A stretch of DNA of 64,000 nucleotides from the NCBI RefSeq assembly GCF_018691265.1, contig NW_024881277.1, positions 9,938,363 to 10,002,362 on the forward strand, written 5' to 3'. Source of the stretch: Tyto alba (Eukaryota; Chordata; Aves; Strigiformes; Tytonidae). Shown here piece by piece: positions 1 to 11,654 of this stretch (positions within the stretch are counted from its first letter, which is position 1; every line of letters starts with the position of its first letter). The position numbers and the translations under genes were made by a program. Below the pieces are notes generated by a model. It saw only the letters and a program-made list of their open reading frames with translations, was not told where the DNA came from and did not search any database.

Positions 1-809
1 CAGGTCCAGGGATGGGGAGGAAATGGAGCGGGGCTTCAGGTAGGCAAACATGCCAGTGCTGATAAAAAGGGAGACCACAATCAAGTGAGGGAGACACGTG
101 GAAAAGGCTTTGTGCCGTCCCTGCTCAGAGGGGATCCTCAGCACAACTCTCAAGATCAGTACATAGGACAGCATGATCAAACAAAACACCCAAATGCTAC
201 ACAGATACTAATGAGAAGGAGCCCAACTTCCCTGAGGTCAGAGTCTGAGCAGGAGAGCTTGAGGATCTGGGGGATTTCACAGAAAAACTGGTTTACAACA
301 TTGCCTTGGCAGAGGGGTAGGGAAAATGTGTTGGCTGTGTGGAGGAGAGAATAGAGCAACGCAATGCCCCAGGCAGCTGCTGCCATGTGGACACAAGCTC
401 TGCTGCCCAGGAGGGTCCCGTAGTGCAGGGGTTGGCAGATGGCCATATAGCGGTCGTAGGCCATGATGGTGAGAAGAGAAAACTCTGCTGCAATGAAGAA
501 AACAAAGAAAAAGATCTGGGCAGCACATCCTGCATAGGACATGTCCCTGGTGTCCCAGAGGGAACTGGCCATGGCTTTGGGAACAGTGGTGGAGATGGAG
601 CCCAGGTCGAGGAGGGAGAGGTTGAGGAGGAAGAAGTACATGGGGGTGTGGAGGTGGTGGTCGCAGGCGATGGCGGTGATGATGAGGCCGTTGCCCAGGA
701 GGGCAGCCAGGTAGATGCCCAGGAAGAGCCAGAAGTGCAGGAGCTGCAGCTCCCGTCTGTCTGCAAATGCCAGGAGCAGGAACTCAGTGATGGAGCTGCT
801 GTTGGACAT
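1..809 (-). pseudogene. OR14-like olfactory receptor pseudogene, copy A (cut by window edge)
   Basis: The frame starts at the ATG at 809 (MSNSSSITEF) and gives 210 residues of an odorant GPCR: the GN of TM1, LHTPMY in the first inner loop, MAYDRY at the end of TM3, and the conserved outer-loop cysteines. It stops at a TGA at 177-179, just after CVAFGCFV. In the intact copies the next residues are FIVLSY, and the copy A DNA is one base short there, so a 1-bp deletion near 180-186 breaks the frame. The rest of the receptor (KAFSTCLPHL and onward) is readable in another frame down to base 1, and the 3' end lies outside the window. An assembly error could mimic a single-base loss. Confidence 0.88.
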
Positions 810-2250
810 TTGTTCACTGCAGGCGGGGAGGTTGAACTAGAAGACATTGACAAGTTAGGACAGACTTCTTTTATTCAATCTTATGCTGTTTCCCTAAGTC
901 TCCTCAAAATTATTTCTCTTTCTTTGGGGGAAATATATTCAATTCCTTTTTATGAGCTCAGATTTGTGATGTTGCTGAGGGGATATTCTTTGAAGGGATA
1001 GGTATTCTCATCTTTCACAAAAAAAGGCTCCCTGTGCCCTAGTACAGAGTCAAGAGAATGCTGGAGCAAGTCCTGGATCTCTGCTCCCTGGAGCTGTTTT
1101 CTGCTGGGAGTGGTTTCTCTGTCCCCATGTCCCCGCCCTGACAGTGCTCCCAGCCCCCATCCCACCCTCTGTGTGCTCAGCTCTGCCCTGCAGACCCCTC
1201 CTGGCAATAGGGCACTGCCCAGGGGCATTCCCTACTTCCAGATTCAAAGGAGAACAGCAGGCAAAAGCAGAACCCTCAAACAAAGGTGATGCTGGTGTGT
1301 CTGTAAGTAGAGGAGTAGGTGAAGGCACTTCATAAAGTCTCTGGCAAATGTGTTGATCCCTCAGTTTAACAGTTCAGGAGTCTCAGTGACATATTAAAAT
1401 TTCACAGCCCCTTTCTACGTTTTCTTAGAAGAAACGTGAGATCATACACCCTACAAAGGTTCACATTATTAAGGTGGCTCCTGCTTTGAACTTCCTCTTG
1501 AAATGCCAATGTCCTAGAGGTGATCTGGAGCTGTGAGCATCCCTGATCCACACAGCAGCCTCTGGAGAGCAGAAGGAGCCTGCCCTGGCGGGGGGCTCTC
1601 CTTCCCCCCACAGCTTCTCCCCACAGCGCCGTGGGGAGCTCCCCGGGCAGGCTGAGTGCTGACCCTGGCAGGCGGCAGAGTCCCTGCCCCAGCACACAGC
1701 CCCCTGGGGTGCAGGGACCCTGCTGGGAAGGACAGCCCTGGGCACCCCTGCCTGCACACCCGGCTGCACACCCCTGCAGCCGGCCCCGCCAGAAGGCAGC
1801 CCTCATGCCCTGGCCCTCGCAGGGGGCACCAGGGAAGCCCTGCTCGGGAGCAGATCCTCCTCCTCCTCCTCCTCCTCCTCCTCCTCCTCCTCCTCTAGGC
1901 AGGAGGCAGATTCCTGGCGGCTCTGCCGCCTTCCCCAGATCCCTCCCCGAGCTGCAGCTGCATTGCCCTGCACCCCCAGACTTACTGTGGCCAGGGCCCT
2001 GACGCTTTCTCCTCCTCGGAGCTCTCAGCAGCCTCCCAGCCCAGGCTGCCTTGAAGCTGTGTGTGCCTCGCTGCTCTGCCCTGGGTGCCTGCAGGCAGTG
2101 CCCCCAGCCCTGCTGCGCTTTGCAGAGGAGCTGCTCCTGGGCAGAGCTGTCTCTCTGCAGCGCTGCCCACTTGCCAGGAGCTCCCTGCGGCCCAGGAGCC
2201 CGGCCCAGCTCAGCACCACAGCAACAGCCCAAGGTGCCACTTGCTGTGGC
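810..2250 (-). promoter_or_regulatory. Leader exon, GTAAGT donor, leader intron and acceptor of OR copy A
   Basis: Read on the minus strand, a GC-rich stretch (about 2245-1986) ends at a GTAAGT donor at 1985-1980. A pyrimidine-rich acceptor ending CAG lies at 822-817, so exon 2 starts at 816, seven bases before the ATG. The implied intron is about 1.17 kb, the shortest of the five copies. The same donor and context occur upstream of all five ORs. The transcription start is not visible and there is no TATA box. The donor is seen directly; its use in a leader exon is inferred. Confidence 0.6.
1855..1896 (+). repeat. (CTC/TCC)n triplet microsatellite, about 14 units
   Basis: A pure TCC run sits in the leader intron of OR copy A, about 90 bases past the conserved donor. 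The same tract occurs at the matching place in copies B (about 19 units) and D (about 11 units) and is absent from C and E. Confidence 0.95.
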
Positions 2251-2419
2251 CCCTCTGGGCTCCCTCCAGCTGTCCCTGGGGCTCCAGGGGAACCTGCTGT
2301 GACACAGCCTCATGCAATCAGTGGTTTTCCTTTCATCATCTCTGGAGAGACTCTTAGTTTCAGTAGTAGCATTTCCCCTATCAGGGAAAGAGTTGGCTCG
2401 AATAATCACCTTTTCTTGA

Positions 2420-2900
2420 CTCATCTTTAGGCAGGACAGCCAGACAGGGACAGATAGGGCTCTCCTTTACCCCTGCTGAGGGAAGGGATTCAGCTGAGTC
2501 CAGTCAAGGCATCTCTTCCTGTGTTTGATGTCCTGAGACTCAAAGTAGACTCAGCTCACTGCCATTACTGCCACAATGATTTCAAGAGGTGGGATTCCTC
2601 TTACCTGTCTTCATATTATCATTAAACGTGCTCCTGCAGGTGAGCTCCTTGGCTCAGATCCCATGGTAATTAATGAAGGCGGAGGCCAAGTGAGCTGTTC
2701 AAATACAAATGTCTGGTGACAGCTGAGGTGTCAGGGGTGGCTGAAGTCATGGGCAGGTACCTGCAAACTCAGATGGAGCAGTTCACAGAGACAGCAGGGC
2801 AGCATCTGTGGGCATCCTCTTGGAGGCTGCTGGGAATTGTCTTTGGCCAACTGAAATGACAGCTGATGCCCAAAATAAGGGCAACTGAACCTGTCCCTTC
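2420..2900 (-). repeat. Distal 5' flank of OR unit A, paralogous to unit C
   Basis: This stretch matches 27745-28210 in the same orientation relative to its OR. Shared landmarks are a 'cctttacccctgctgagg'-like segment, 'gattcagctgagtc', a 'ttaatg..aggccaag' segment and a 'cagatgccca' end. It shows that the duplicated unit extends at least 2 kb upstream of the coding exon. No coding potential is seen. Confidence 0.6.
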
Positions 2901-4204
2901 TCATTAAGTTCAAGGCATTTTGCAAAGTTATTCCTCTGAGCAGCTGGAGTCATGTGTTATAGGGACGGCTCAGTCTCTCTCTTCTCCTTCTGCTGTATTT
3001 ACTAGATGGCCACTGACGACGTTGGCAGTGGTTTCATGTTCATCCCCACATTGCCTTACCAAATCCAGGGAATCTACTCAATCTCATGTCCAAATCCAGG
3101 CCCACAGAGCTTCATGAGAGGTCAGGGCTGGCAGGGACAGCACAGGAACTACAGGAAAGCAATTCCCATTCAGGGTTGGTGTAAGACAAACACCCCTGAC
3201 ACCATCACAGACAGAGTGATTTGAAGCATCAGCCATCAGATGCCACCAGAGAAGCAAGATCTATCTCTCCTCTACCCAACAGCTGCAGGCATTGCATGAA
3301 CACAAATGCCCCCACACGAGGTCTTCACCCACTCTCTTGATGATTCAATCAAGGAACAGACCAATCATTTTCACAGTATGCTTGGGTAAATCTTGTCATC
3401 AGGGATAACTTCATTTCCAACAAAGGCCCTCACAGGCAAAAGGGATATCACTGAAGTAAAAGTATTTCTTTCCAGGGATGCACTTCTCTGGCACTGGGGA
3501 CATCACGGTTTGCTCACTCTCTTGGCATCCAATTTCAGCTTTATGTTTCCATCACCACAAACTCTGGCCTGTATCTGCTCTGAAACAAAGCCTCTGAACA
3601 CATGGGGATGGGACACTTGGTACCAGGTTTCCCTGAGACAAGTCAGAGCTTGGCCTGGTGCTACCCCTGAAGTGCTACGACCCAAATGTGCACTGATGCC
3701 CTCAGCCAGGAGAAGAGGGCGCCTGTGGGTTTTGACATGAATGGAGAAACTGCCGTAATCTTTTCGAAGCACCCCAAGGAAGTCTCTGGCTGGAGAAGCC
3801 TGGGCCTCACTGGGGACTTAATGGCCCCGGCATTTTCTGGCAGAGGAACACAGCAGCATGCAAACAGTCCGGGCGGTTTGGGGACAGCTTGTTTTCATAG
3901 CTGCCAGATGGGCCAACAAGGGCAACACAAACCTGGAGCTGACACTGGCAAGCAAGGAAGAGCTGGTCAGGGCTGTGAAGACTGACTGTTGGGACAGTGA
4001 CAGCGGAATCCGAGCTCCTGAGGGCAGTGAGGAAGGGGAATAGAAGACTGCAGATGCCAATACTCAGTGGAGCAGATTTGGCCGAATCTGGGGAGTTTTA
4101 TTGGGGATCCCACTGTCAGTAGCACTGATGGGCAGCAAAGCCAAGTGTACGTGATCTTCAAGGACAGCATCCTCCAAGCACCGCAATCTTCTGTATCAAA
4201 AATC
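2901..4204. other. No gene recognised
   Basis: Only short open frames in several overlapping registers are present. None resembles a known family and there is no strong repeat structure. Confidence 0.5.
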
Positions 4205-4400
4205 ATCTGAAACTTGAAAGAGAATTCAAGGGCAACAAAAAAAGATTTTACAATTTTAGGAACAGTCCAAAAAGAAATAAGGGTAATATATGGTCACAGT
4301 TGAATATAGTATGAGTAGGTGGCAATAGAGCTGAGATACTTCATGTCCTCTTTGCCTCATATTTCACCAAGAGGTTCTCCTATGGCATTGTGCCTCAAGG
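4205..4400 (+). mobile_element. CR1 LINE internal fragment
   Basis: A decayed stretch resembles the CR1 ORF2 segment between endonuclease and reverse transcriptase. It has an 'aacaagaaaagattttac'-like A-rich part followed by 'tgcctcat..ttcaccaag', which corresponds to the coding for FFASVFT(K). Too short and mutated to be active. Confidence 0.5.
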
Positions 4401-6839
4401 CAGGACTCTAGAGGAAAACAGCCAATAGTGGAGGGGAATCAAATCAGGGGCTACTTGACCAAACTCAAATGTTACCCATCAAATGGAACCAGATGTATCA
4501 ATCCGTCTTTACATTGGGGGAGAGAAAGTGTCATCAGCTTGCTCATCCTTGCCCATGGCCCATGAAAAAATGTATGAGAATGTACAGAATGGTTTAAAAA
4601 TTCTAAAAATGAAATCTTCTTTACACACTGATTACAACGATGACTTTTCTGCATATGTTTCAGATTTTGCCAAACATCCTCATTCATGGGTTGATTCAGT
4701 TGCCCACGAAGTGGTGGCTATGGCCTCCAAGTTACACTGGGGTAGCTGAAGCCCTCACATTTGACTGGAAAATGTGACCCCGAGCTGATGGGAGACTTTC
4801 CTGAGCAGGAGTTGGTTACAGACACGGTGAGCCAAAGCAACTCAGTTGAGACAAGTCATTTTTCTCACTTGAGTAGAAGAGGAGGCCTGGAAAATTGCAC
4901 CCAAGGTGTCCCCTCTTGGAAGTGAATGAGAAATGAGTGGGTCTAGATGCTGCAGAGCCTACTTGCAGACCCACCTGTAGCCCAGGTATACTGGGATGGG
5001 TGCAGATTTGGAAATCCAGAAGACAGCATATTTTATCTTCTGTCTCTTTGCTTCCCTCTCTGAACTGATGGAGCTCGTGACTTGAGTTTGTGAGTGACTG
5101 TGAGTGAATATGGACAGAGTCTGGGCCAGGGCATGCCCTGGGGTTTCTTGGTATCTCTGCTTGACAGAAAATATATTTTCCATTGCTCTAAAGACACCTG
5201 CAGTGTGGAAAGTGGACTTTGGAGGACGTAAGGTAGAATTAATATAGAGCAGAGGACTGTATTTTGTTTTTTATTGAACCGTGCCTTCATTTGGTTTTGG
5301 GTTTTGGCAATTAAGAAACATCCTTCTGTGTCTGTGTGCACCTCGATTCCCAAGTACAGCAGATTGGAGTTGGTGTGAATGGGCTGAAACGTGCAGCTAC
5401 AGACCTGTGTGGAGAAAACTCAGATTGAAACAAAGGTGCTGTAAGTCCCATGAGAGAAAAGTGGGATTGGACATAGGGCCAAACACTGTCCAGAGGGTGT
5501 CTGACATACAGGGTCTAGACTTCCCTCCATATTCAGACTTAATCAGGAGATGCTCTAGAATCAGTATCAATTGCAGTTGGGTCATATCCCTTAGTGTGTA
5601 AGCAGAAAAATAAAGATTAGTGGAAAAATAAGAGTTTTTTTTCTTATTGACATTTAGTACTGAAAAATTATCACTGTGATTACAATCCTCAAACCTCAGA
5701 AGAATTCAACCCAGAAGAATTGAGGAATTCAGTTCTGCTAAGAGACTTGACTTGTGCAGGCTTTTTGCATGTTAATGAGCCCTCTGGTGCCAAGTTGCTG
5801 AACTGCAGATCCTGGAAAGGGATTGAACTGGCCTCTAGAGAAGTCGGAGTCAGCAGGAACCCTCCAAGTCCCTGAGGGTGTCAGTGATCGCCACCGAGGG
5901 CCATCACTGAAGAGCCCGTGGAGGGAATGAGGAGACAAGGTCCCTGTCCCTGGGGGTGGTGAAGCAGGAAGGCAGAGGCACTGCTGCCAGGCTGAAAATC
6001 AAATGTTCAGGTGACTGTGAAAGCCCTTGATGTGTTTCCTCACGCAGGATGTTCAAGCCCTGACCCCCATAGCCTGGGAATGGGGATCCTTCCCCTCAGG
6101 GGATGCTGAGGGCTCTTCCCGGGGGCAGTGAGATGTAGGGGGGTGTGATGCCGAGTGCAGGACAGCGGGAGGACTCCTCCCAGGCTGTGAGGAGGGTAGA
6201 GGAGGAGGCAACAAAACGCTGTGGCTGTAAGGAACTGGTGTTCTCTCAGGGACCTCAGTGGAAGAGACAGCAGCCATCGTCAGAAGGACAAGGCTTTCAG
6301 TTGTGTTGGGGGGTCCCAGACACATCGGAGGGGTCATTCCCACCACAGGCTGTCCTACACTTGCCTATGCCTGGGCCTGTTTCTGTGCAGATTTTAACCC
6401 ACACCCCTGTTTCCCCACCTCACTCTGATCCCATGGCATCCCAAGATTTACTGGTGACACTCTGTCCTCAGTCACTATTTGTTCAAACACAAAACTGTCA
6501 TTTTCTCTTTTTTTTTTGCAAATTGCTGTGAGTTCCCTATAACCTGTGGAACTTCTTCCAAAGCCCTGCTATTGCTCCTCAATTGTCAAAGTTATCCCTG
6601 AACCCAGCCTCATTTCAATCTTCTATATAGCTCCATGTCTCAGCACTGAACTGCACACCCTCCTTCTTCTGATGCCTCCAAATCAAAACTCTACTTCTTT
6701 CACTTCTCTACGATACACTCCCATACCTCCCTCTGCCACACAACTCGCATCTTCCTTTCTGTTACACACACACTGCCACACACACACACACACCCCACTC
6801 TCTCCCTGCACTCCCATCTGTCTCACACACCCTTCCTCT
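4401..6839. other. No gene recognised
   Basis: An 88-codon frame at 4483-4749 and others of 60-130 codons occur but have no recognisable domains. The 3' part (about 6100-6840) precedes an OR-unit flank block and may belong to the same duplicated unit. Confidence 0.45.
6762..6795 (+). repeat. Interrupted (CA)n microsatellite
   Basis: Two CA runs separated by a short CTGC interruption are visible directly. Confidence 0.9.
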
Positions 6840-7150
6840 TCCCCTGCAGCGATGGGACCTCAGCCCAGGAGGTTTGTGCATCCTCCAGGCTCCTGGATGT
6901 TTCCTGAGGCCCATCCAAGTGTGGGGAGTGAAGGAAGGAAAGAGAGGTGTCTCAGCCTCCCCATCAGCCCCAGGGCTGAGGGCCAGCCATGGCATGAGGA
7001 GACGGAGGCCAGTGTCTCCCTGTGTCCCTTGCTCTGGTCTCCCAGGCATCCTTATTGTCCCCTGCCAGCAAGCCCCTCTGTGCCAGCCCCTCTCCCAGGA
7101 AAAGACTCCTGGCCCAGGGGCTCCTCAGGCTTCTCCACTTACCCCAGCAA
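6840..7150 (-). repeat. Orphan OR-unit 3'-flank block
   Basis: The plus strand here matches the reverse complement of 15540-15760, the 3' flank of OR copy B, along about 200 bases. Both share the segments translating as 'PSAPGL', 'ASHGMR'-like and the 'CQQAPLCQP'-like run. Related blocks lie 3' of copies D and E. Its orientation predicts a minus-strand OR at higher coordinates, but the next 3 kb holds only transposon debris and no receptor. Confidence 0.65.
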
Positions 7151-7347
7151 TAGAGAATCTTGATCCAATCTGGTGCATTCAGAAATAGGTTTGTCCTGAG
7201 TGGAACAGGTGAGAAGGTAAAGAAAATACAAAAAGACATCCAGAAATTGAAGTAGGGGATATTTCCCAAATTAAGTGCACTGTCTTAATCAAAACAACAT
7301 AAGATCTTAGGGTCCACAGACACAGACTCTGGTTACAAATTAAATAA

Positions 7348-7629
7348 CTGCAGCTAGATATTGTCCAACCACAAGATTTAGAAAGAGAACTAAAGATTTT
7401 TGAAAATGAGCTAGAGAAAGATGGAACAGCATCTCAGTTTCTAGCAGAGGAAAATATTTTCACTAACATAAGTGGCAATAAATGCAATGCCTTCACTGGA
7501 GTCTGGGAATTCAAACGTAAGTCTTCTTCAAGTCCCACTGGTTCTTCTGGGAAGGCCAGGTTCCTGTGGGCTGCCACCATGGATCCTGGTACCCTTGCCA
7601 GCACATTCTTGGGGATGACCCATAGTTAA
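7348..7629 (+). other. Unidentified 93-codon open stretch without ATG at its 5' end
   Basis: Between the in-frame stops at 7345-7347 and 7627-7629 the frame is open, with a charged, coding-like start (LDIVQPQDLERELKIF). It lies about 150 bases upstream of a retroviral integrase remnant on the same strand, so it may be other retroviral sequence. I do not recognise a domain. Confidence 0.3.
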
Positions 7630-7779
7630 AGTAACTTAGAATGTTCAGGTAGAATCTAATTAATCTCATCCATGAGCTAAGGCAAACCCTCTGAGCAGAG
7701 GGAAGGACAGTGAGTGCTGGCCTAACAGGAAGCAGGATGTAGATCTCTGGTGTAGGAGCTGTCTTTCTCCTGCCATGAC

Positions 7780-7980
7780 CAGTGCAGATTACGCTGGAGT
7801 TAAAGCCCCAGTCCAGCACCAATGGAGTGAAGACCCACGGGCACAACTGCAGATTGATTTCGTGGGTCTTCTGCCAGTGACAGCTTGAAACACCAAATGC
7901 ATCTTGGTAGTAGCACATCCTATTAGTAATTGGACAGAAGCCCCTCTTGCATGGTTGCCACCACTGAAAATCTACTGTTT
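7780..7980 (+). mobile_element. Retroelement integrase-core remnant
   Basis: One plus-strand frame carries the start of a retroviral integrase core: LQIDFVG, then LPVT, a stop codon, then ILVV, and NWTEAP. This is the pattern around the first catalytic Asp of the DDE core in gammaretrovirus-like and chromovirus-like integrases. The in-frame TGA and the missing rest of the core show that it is dead. No LTR or other pol part is clear nearby. Confidence 0.6.
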
Positions 7981-8224
7981 AACAGCGTCATTTCTTGATG
8001 GGGTGTGCTGCACAGCACAGACTCTGATCTCGGCTTTGTTGCAGTCATTATGCACAAGCCCTGCAAAGCCTGAAGGCACCACGTCCCACCCGGGCTCTGT
8101 CCAGCCGTGGGGCAGGGGAGAGGGAAAGGCCAGGAAAGGGGCTGGGTTTGGCTGTTGAACGTGGGCTGCAGCAGATTTGAGGAATCAAGGGAGTGGATGG
8201 GGAGAGATGGGCAAAGGCAACACC

Positions 8225-8565
8225 AATGGTGGTGGTGATTGCGAGGCCACCACTGCTACAGGAGCCTGATTGGCCAGCAGCTGGCCCCAGAAATTTGGGG
8301 CCAACAAGTGCATCACAAAACCACTCATCCCAGCAGAAACAAGCTAGGGACAGAGAGGACGGGGAGAGGCAGGCCAAGGGCAGGTGGCAGGAATGTTGAT
8401 GATGCTGAGGTGGCTTCCACTGCAGCAGCCTGACTGGCCCTCAGGAGACATGCTGGCCAGCAGGCATTCTGAGGTCATCCAGTGCATCTGAGAACCCACC
8501 CAGCAGAAATGACCTCCTTGGGGAGGGGAGGGCTGAGGCAGGTGGAAGAGGCCCACCTGCGTTCT
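8225..8565 (+). repeat. Diverged two-copy tandem duplication
   Basis: Two copies of about 170-180 bases (about 8225-8395 and 8405-8565) share the order 'ccactgc..cagc(c)tga..ggcc', 'tgcatc', 'cccagcagaaa' and a G-rich end. Confidence 0.55.
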
Positions 8566-8739
8566 GATTCTGGGGGCACCTCTGTTCTTGTGACCTGAGC
8601 AGCCATGGCAGGCAGGAGGGCAGGCAGAGCTCATGGCCACCCTGATCAGGACTAGCCCTGAGACTGATGGAAAATCATTTCCTTATGTCCAGGGTGAACG
8701 TCCCCAACCCTCCTCTTTCAGCCTCTTAACATGCTCCGT

Positions 8740-9210
8740 GGTGGAGAACCCCATTCTGTATTCTTGCAGACCTCCTCATAGGTGCGGAGAAGCTGCAGGG
8801 AGCTGCCCCTCAGCCTTCCCTTCTCCAGGCTGCACAAGCCCAGCTCCCTCAGCCTCTCCTCACAGGCAAAGTGTTCCAGCTCGGCCTGTCTTGGGGGCCA
8901 TTCACTAAACCCCCTCCAGCTTGCCAACATCCTTCCTGTACTGGGGATCTGCAATCCGGACACAGTAACCTGGACAAGCCCCTCTCGTGATCTCCTGGCC
9001 GTCCTGCTGGCCACAAAGGCCTGGGTGCAGCTGGCCTCCCTTGCTGCCAGGGCACGCGGCTGCCTCCTCTCCAACCCACCCAGACCTTTCCCACGGGGCT
9101 TCTCCCAGCCAGGCAGCTCCCAGCCTGGGCCATTGCCAGGGGGATGTCCTGCAGGGTCACACACGGGCACTTGGCCTTGCTGGGTTGCCTGAGGTTCCTG
9201 CCAATGCGTG
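8740..9210 (-). mobile_element. CR1 LINE 3' region, reverse orientation
   Basis: The plus strand reads as the antisense of a CR1 ORF2 end and 3' region: 'aagcccagctccctcagcctctcctcacaggc' is the antisense of the CR1 'ctgagagagctgggcctg' region. It ends with the antisense of the 'gaacctca..gg' motif near 9195. Confidence 0.75.
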
Positions 9211-9789
9211 CTCTCCTGCTCGTTGAGTCCTTTCCCTCAGCACACAGGCCTGGAGACCTTTTCAGTACAGAATTAAACTAAGATGGCATTGAGTGCCCCT
9301 TCCCCACCTGTCTCTGCTGTTATTAAATCGCCCTCACCCTTCATCAGCAGCCCTGTATTTTCCTTCTTAACCTTGGCCTCTAATGTGTAATTGAAACTCT
9401 TCCTTTTACTCTTGACTTTTCCTTTCAACCACCAGCTCCAGGCAAGCGTTGCCTTCCTAAAAACAATGAGGTCCATACATATAAATTTGTCTTTTGTAAA
9501 CTGTCCTTGCTGTCACCTCCTGGCAGCTGCTTCATGGTCCCTGTCAGAGCCAGACCTGTCCGTGCACTGACGCAACCTCCCTGCCCCATAAATGCATTAT
9601 TGTCAAGGGAAGACCCGTGGTGGAAGGAAGGTGTCTAGGCCAATCCAAGCCATGGGCAGTGGAGAAAGGGAACAAGGGTGGGCTGTTGTTATGCTAGGCT
9701 ACTGTACTGCAGCATCTGTACCTAAATAGATAGACAAAATGGATCCCTCCAAGAGTTGGACTTGAACCTTCCATTTATCCAGAACCTGG
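9211..9789. other. No gene recognised
   Basis: AT-richer unique-looking sequence lies between two CR1 fragments. No convincing open frame or repeat is seen. Confidence 0.5.
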
Positions 9790-10475
9790 CCCTGGGATCC
9801 TCTCATTCCCCTGCTCCACCATGCACAAATGCTGGGCCAATGCAAACCTCCTGAATTCCAACAAGGCCAGGTTCAAGGTCCTGGCCATGCATCGGAGCAA
9901 TCCTAAGCACAGGTACAGGCTGGGCAAAGAGTGGATTGAGAGCAGCCCTGCAGAAAAAGACTTGGGGGTAGGAGTGGATGTAAAACTGACTATGAGCCAG
10001 CAACGTAAGCTCGCAGCCCAGAAAGCCAACCGTGTCCTGGGCTGCATGAAGAGAAGAGTGGCCAGCAGGTTGAGAGAAGTTTTTCTCCCCCTCTACTCTG
10101 CTCTTATGAGACTCTACCTGCAGTGCGGTGTCCAGATCTGGGACCACCAGCATAAGAAGGACACGGACCTGCTTGAGCTGGGCCAGAGGAAGCCGTGAAG
10201 ATGATCAGGGGGCTGGAGCACCTCCCCTGTGAGGACAAGCTGAGAGAGCTAGGGGTGTTCAGCCTCAAGAAGAGAAGGCTCCAGGGAGACCATCTTGATG
10301 TTTTCCAGTAATTAAAGGGATCCTGCAGGAAACGTGGCAGGAGATTCTTGATCAGAGATTGTAGGGAGAGGTCAAACGTTAAGGTTTAATATTAGAAGAG
10401 GTTAGATTGAGATCTAAGGAAGATATTCTTTACTGTGAGGGTGATGAGACACTGGAACAGGTTGCCCAAATTGGT
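9790..10475 (+). mobile_element. CR1 LINE ORF2 C-terminus and 3' region
   Basis: A plus-strand frame at about 9821-10198 reads as the CR1 reverse transcriptase C-terminus, with NANLLNSNKARFKV, EKDLGVGVD and LQCGVQIW. It is followed by the CR1 3' segment: 'gatgatcagggggctggagc', then 'gagagagctaggggtgttcagcc', then 'gagacactggaacaggttgccc'. The element is 5'-truncated, as is usual for CR1. Confidence 0.9.
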
Positions 10476-10479
10476 GATG

Positions 10480-10645
10480 GTTGTGTCCTCCCTCGAACTT
10501 CTCTAGGCAACCTGTTCCACTGTCTCCACAGTCTCATGGTAAAACATTTCTTCTCTAAATCAAATCTAAATCTAAAATCATTGTCCCTTTTCCTGCCAAT
10601 ACAGGCCCTGATAAAAACCCTCACTTGGTCTTTCTTGGCCTATGA
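10480..10645 (-). mobile_element. CR1 3'-end fragment in inverted orientation
   Basis: The sequence is the antisense of the segment that ends the neighbouring element: 'ggcaacctgttccactgtctc', followed by 'ctcatggtaaa' and 'aatctaaatctaaa'. With the plus-strand CR1 it forms a short inverted pair meeting near 10480. Confidence 0.8.
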
Positions 10646-10839
10646 CCACTCTATTTTAATACAAACAACTTGGCAAGTGCCCAGACATCTCCCAAGATGG
10701 GGTTCAGATGCCTCAAGCGCATGAGCAGTATAGGGAGGTTGAATGTCGTAGGAGAGTGAAGACTTGGGACAGTCTAGGAGTAGACTGACAGTGCTTGAAG
10801 AGAGGTTTCAGAGATGTTGATTTCCTTCATAGTAGAAAA

Positions 10840-11640
10840 CAGCATGAGAAAGAAATAATGCCACAAAGTGCAGCTGGGGAAGGCCAGAGTGGAGACAAGC
10901 AACAAAGCAAAGCATCACTCAGAAGGATTCTGGATCAGCCCAAGGCTTTGTGTTTCAATCAAGAGCCAGGGAGGATGGTGAGAGATCAGGAAAGGAAGGA
11001 AGAGGCTCAGGTGCAAGCGAGGTGAGACAGCTGGGGGGATGAGGACAGCCTGCAGGGAAAGAGCACAGGGGATACAACCCCATAGGACAGCCTGTGGTGG
11101 AGATGACAGAGGGCTGTGGGAAAGGTGAAAGCCCCCAGTAAAGTCAACCCCATCACGATTTTGGCTATGGCTGTTGTCTCTGCCACTGATGCCTGTGAGG
11201 AGGCACAGTCCCTTGCAGCACAGGGGCCTCATGGCCTCCTTGTGCATCCTCAGGAGCCTGGGAGGTGCACATCTCCATAGCCCCTACCCCAGGAAGAGCC
11301 CTGAGGAATGTGGGAGGGACAGGATCTCCCTTCCCAGGGGCTGGGGGTCACGTCATGGATATGTGTTTAATGGGCACAGGGCCTGGCCCTTTGCCTTAAT
11401 GCAACACGTTCAGGTTTACATAGCTTCAGAGTCACCTTTCCCTTGATTTTCTGAAACTGTCATCACTGCCTCCAGATTTCTGCTCTAACAAGACCCTGGG
11501 GAGGCTTTATCAACAGTGGCCCTCAGTGGAAACAATTAAAGCCACAAGAAACTTTGGAGTTTGAATCCAACTTTTTCAGAGGTTTCTTCAGGTTCTTCTC
11601 ACTGCCTGAGGTTCATGGACTTGTCACCAACCCCTCTTGA
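10840..11640 (+). repeat. Distal 5' flank of OR unit B, shared with D and an orphan
   Basis: Matches the reverse complement of 36720-37430 (unit D) closely, including 'ggctatggctgttgtctctgcc', 'ccccaggaagagccctgaggaatg' and a 3' part near 'cactgcctgaggttcatgga'. It matches 53460-54020 more loosely. Open frames here occur in duplicate only because the DNA is duplicated. No protein family is recognised. Confidence 0.75.
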
Positions 11641-11654
11641 GGGGTCATTAAACT

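Noticed and set aside
1402..2424. 340-codon minus-strand frame across the GC-rich block, and similar frames at 11613-12525 and 36083-36505
   Set aside because: These come from a stop-poor GC-rich leader region and the triplet repeat (poly-G, poly-P, poly-L or poly-E depending on frame). Several frames are open on both strands and the frames differ between paralogs.
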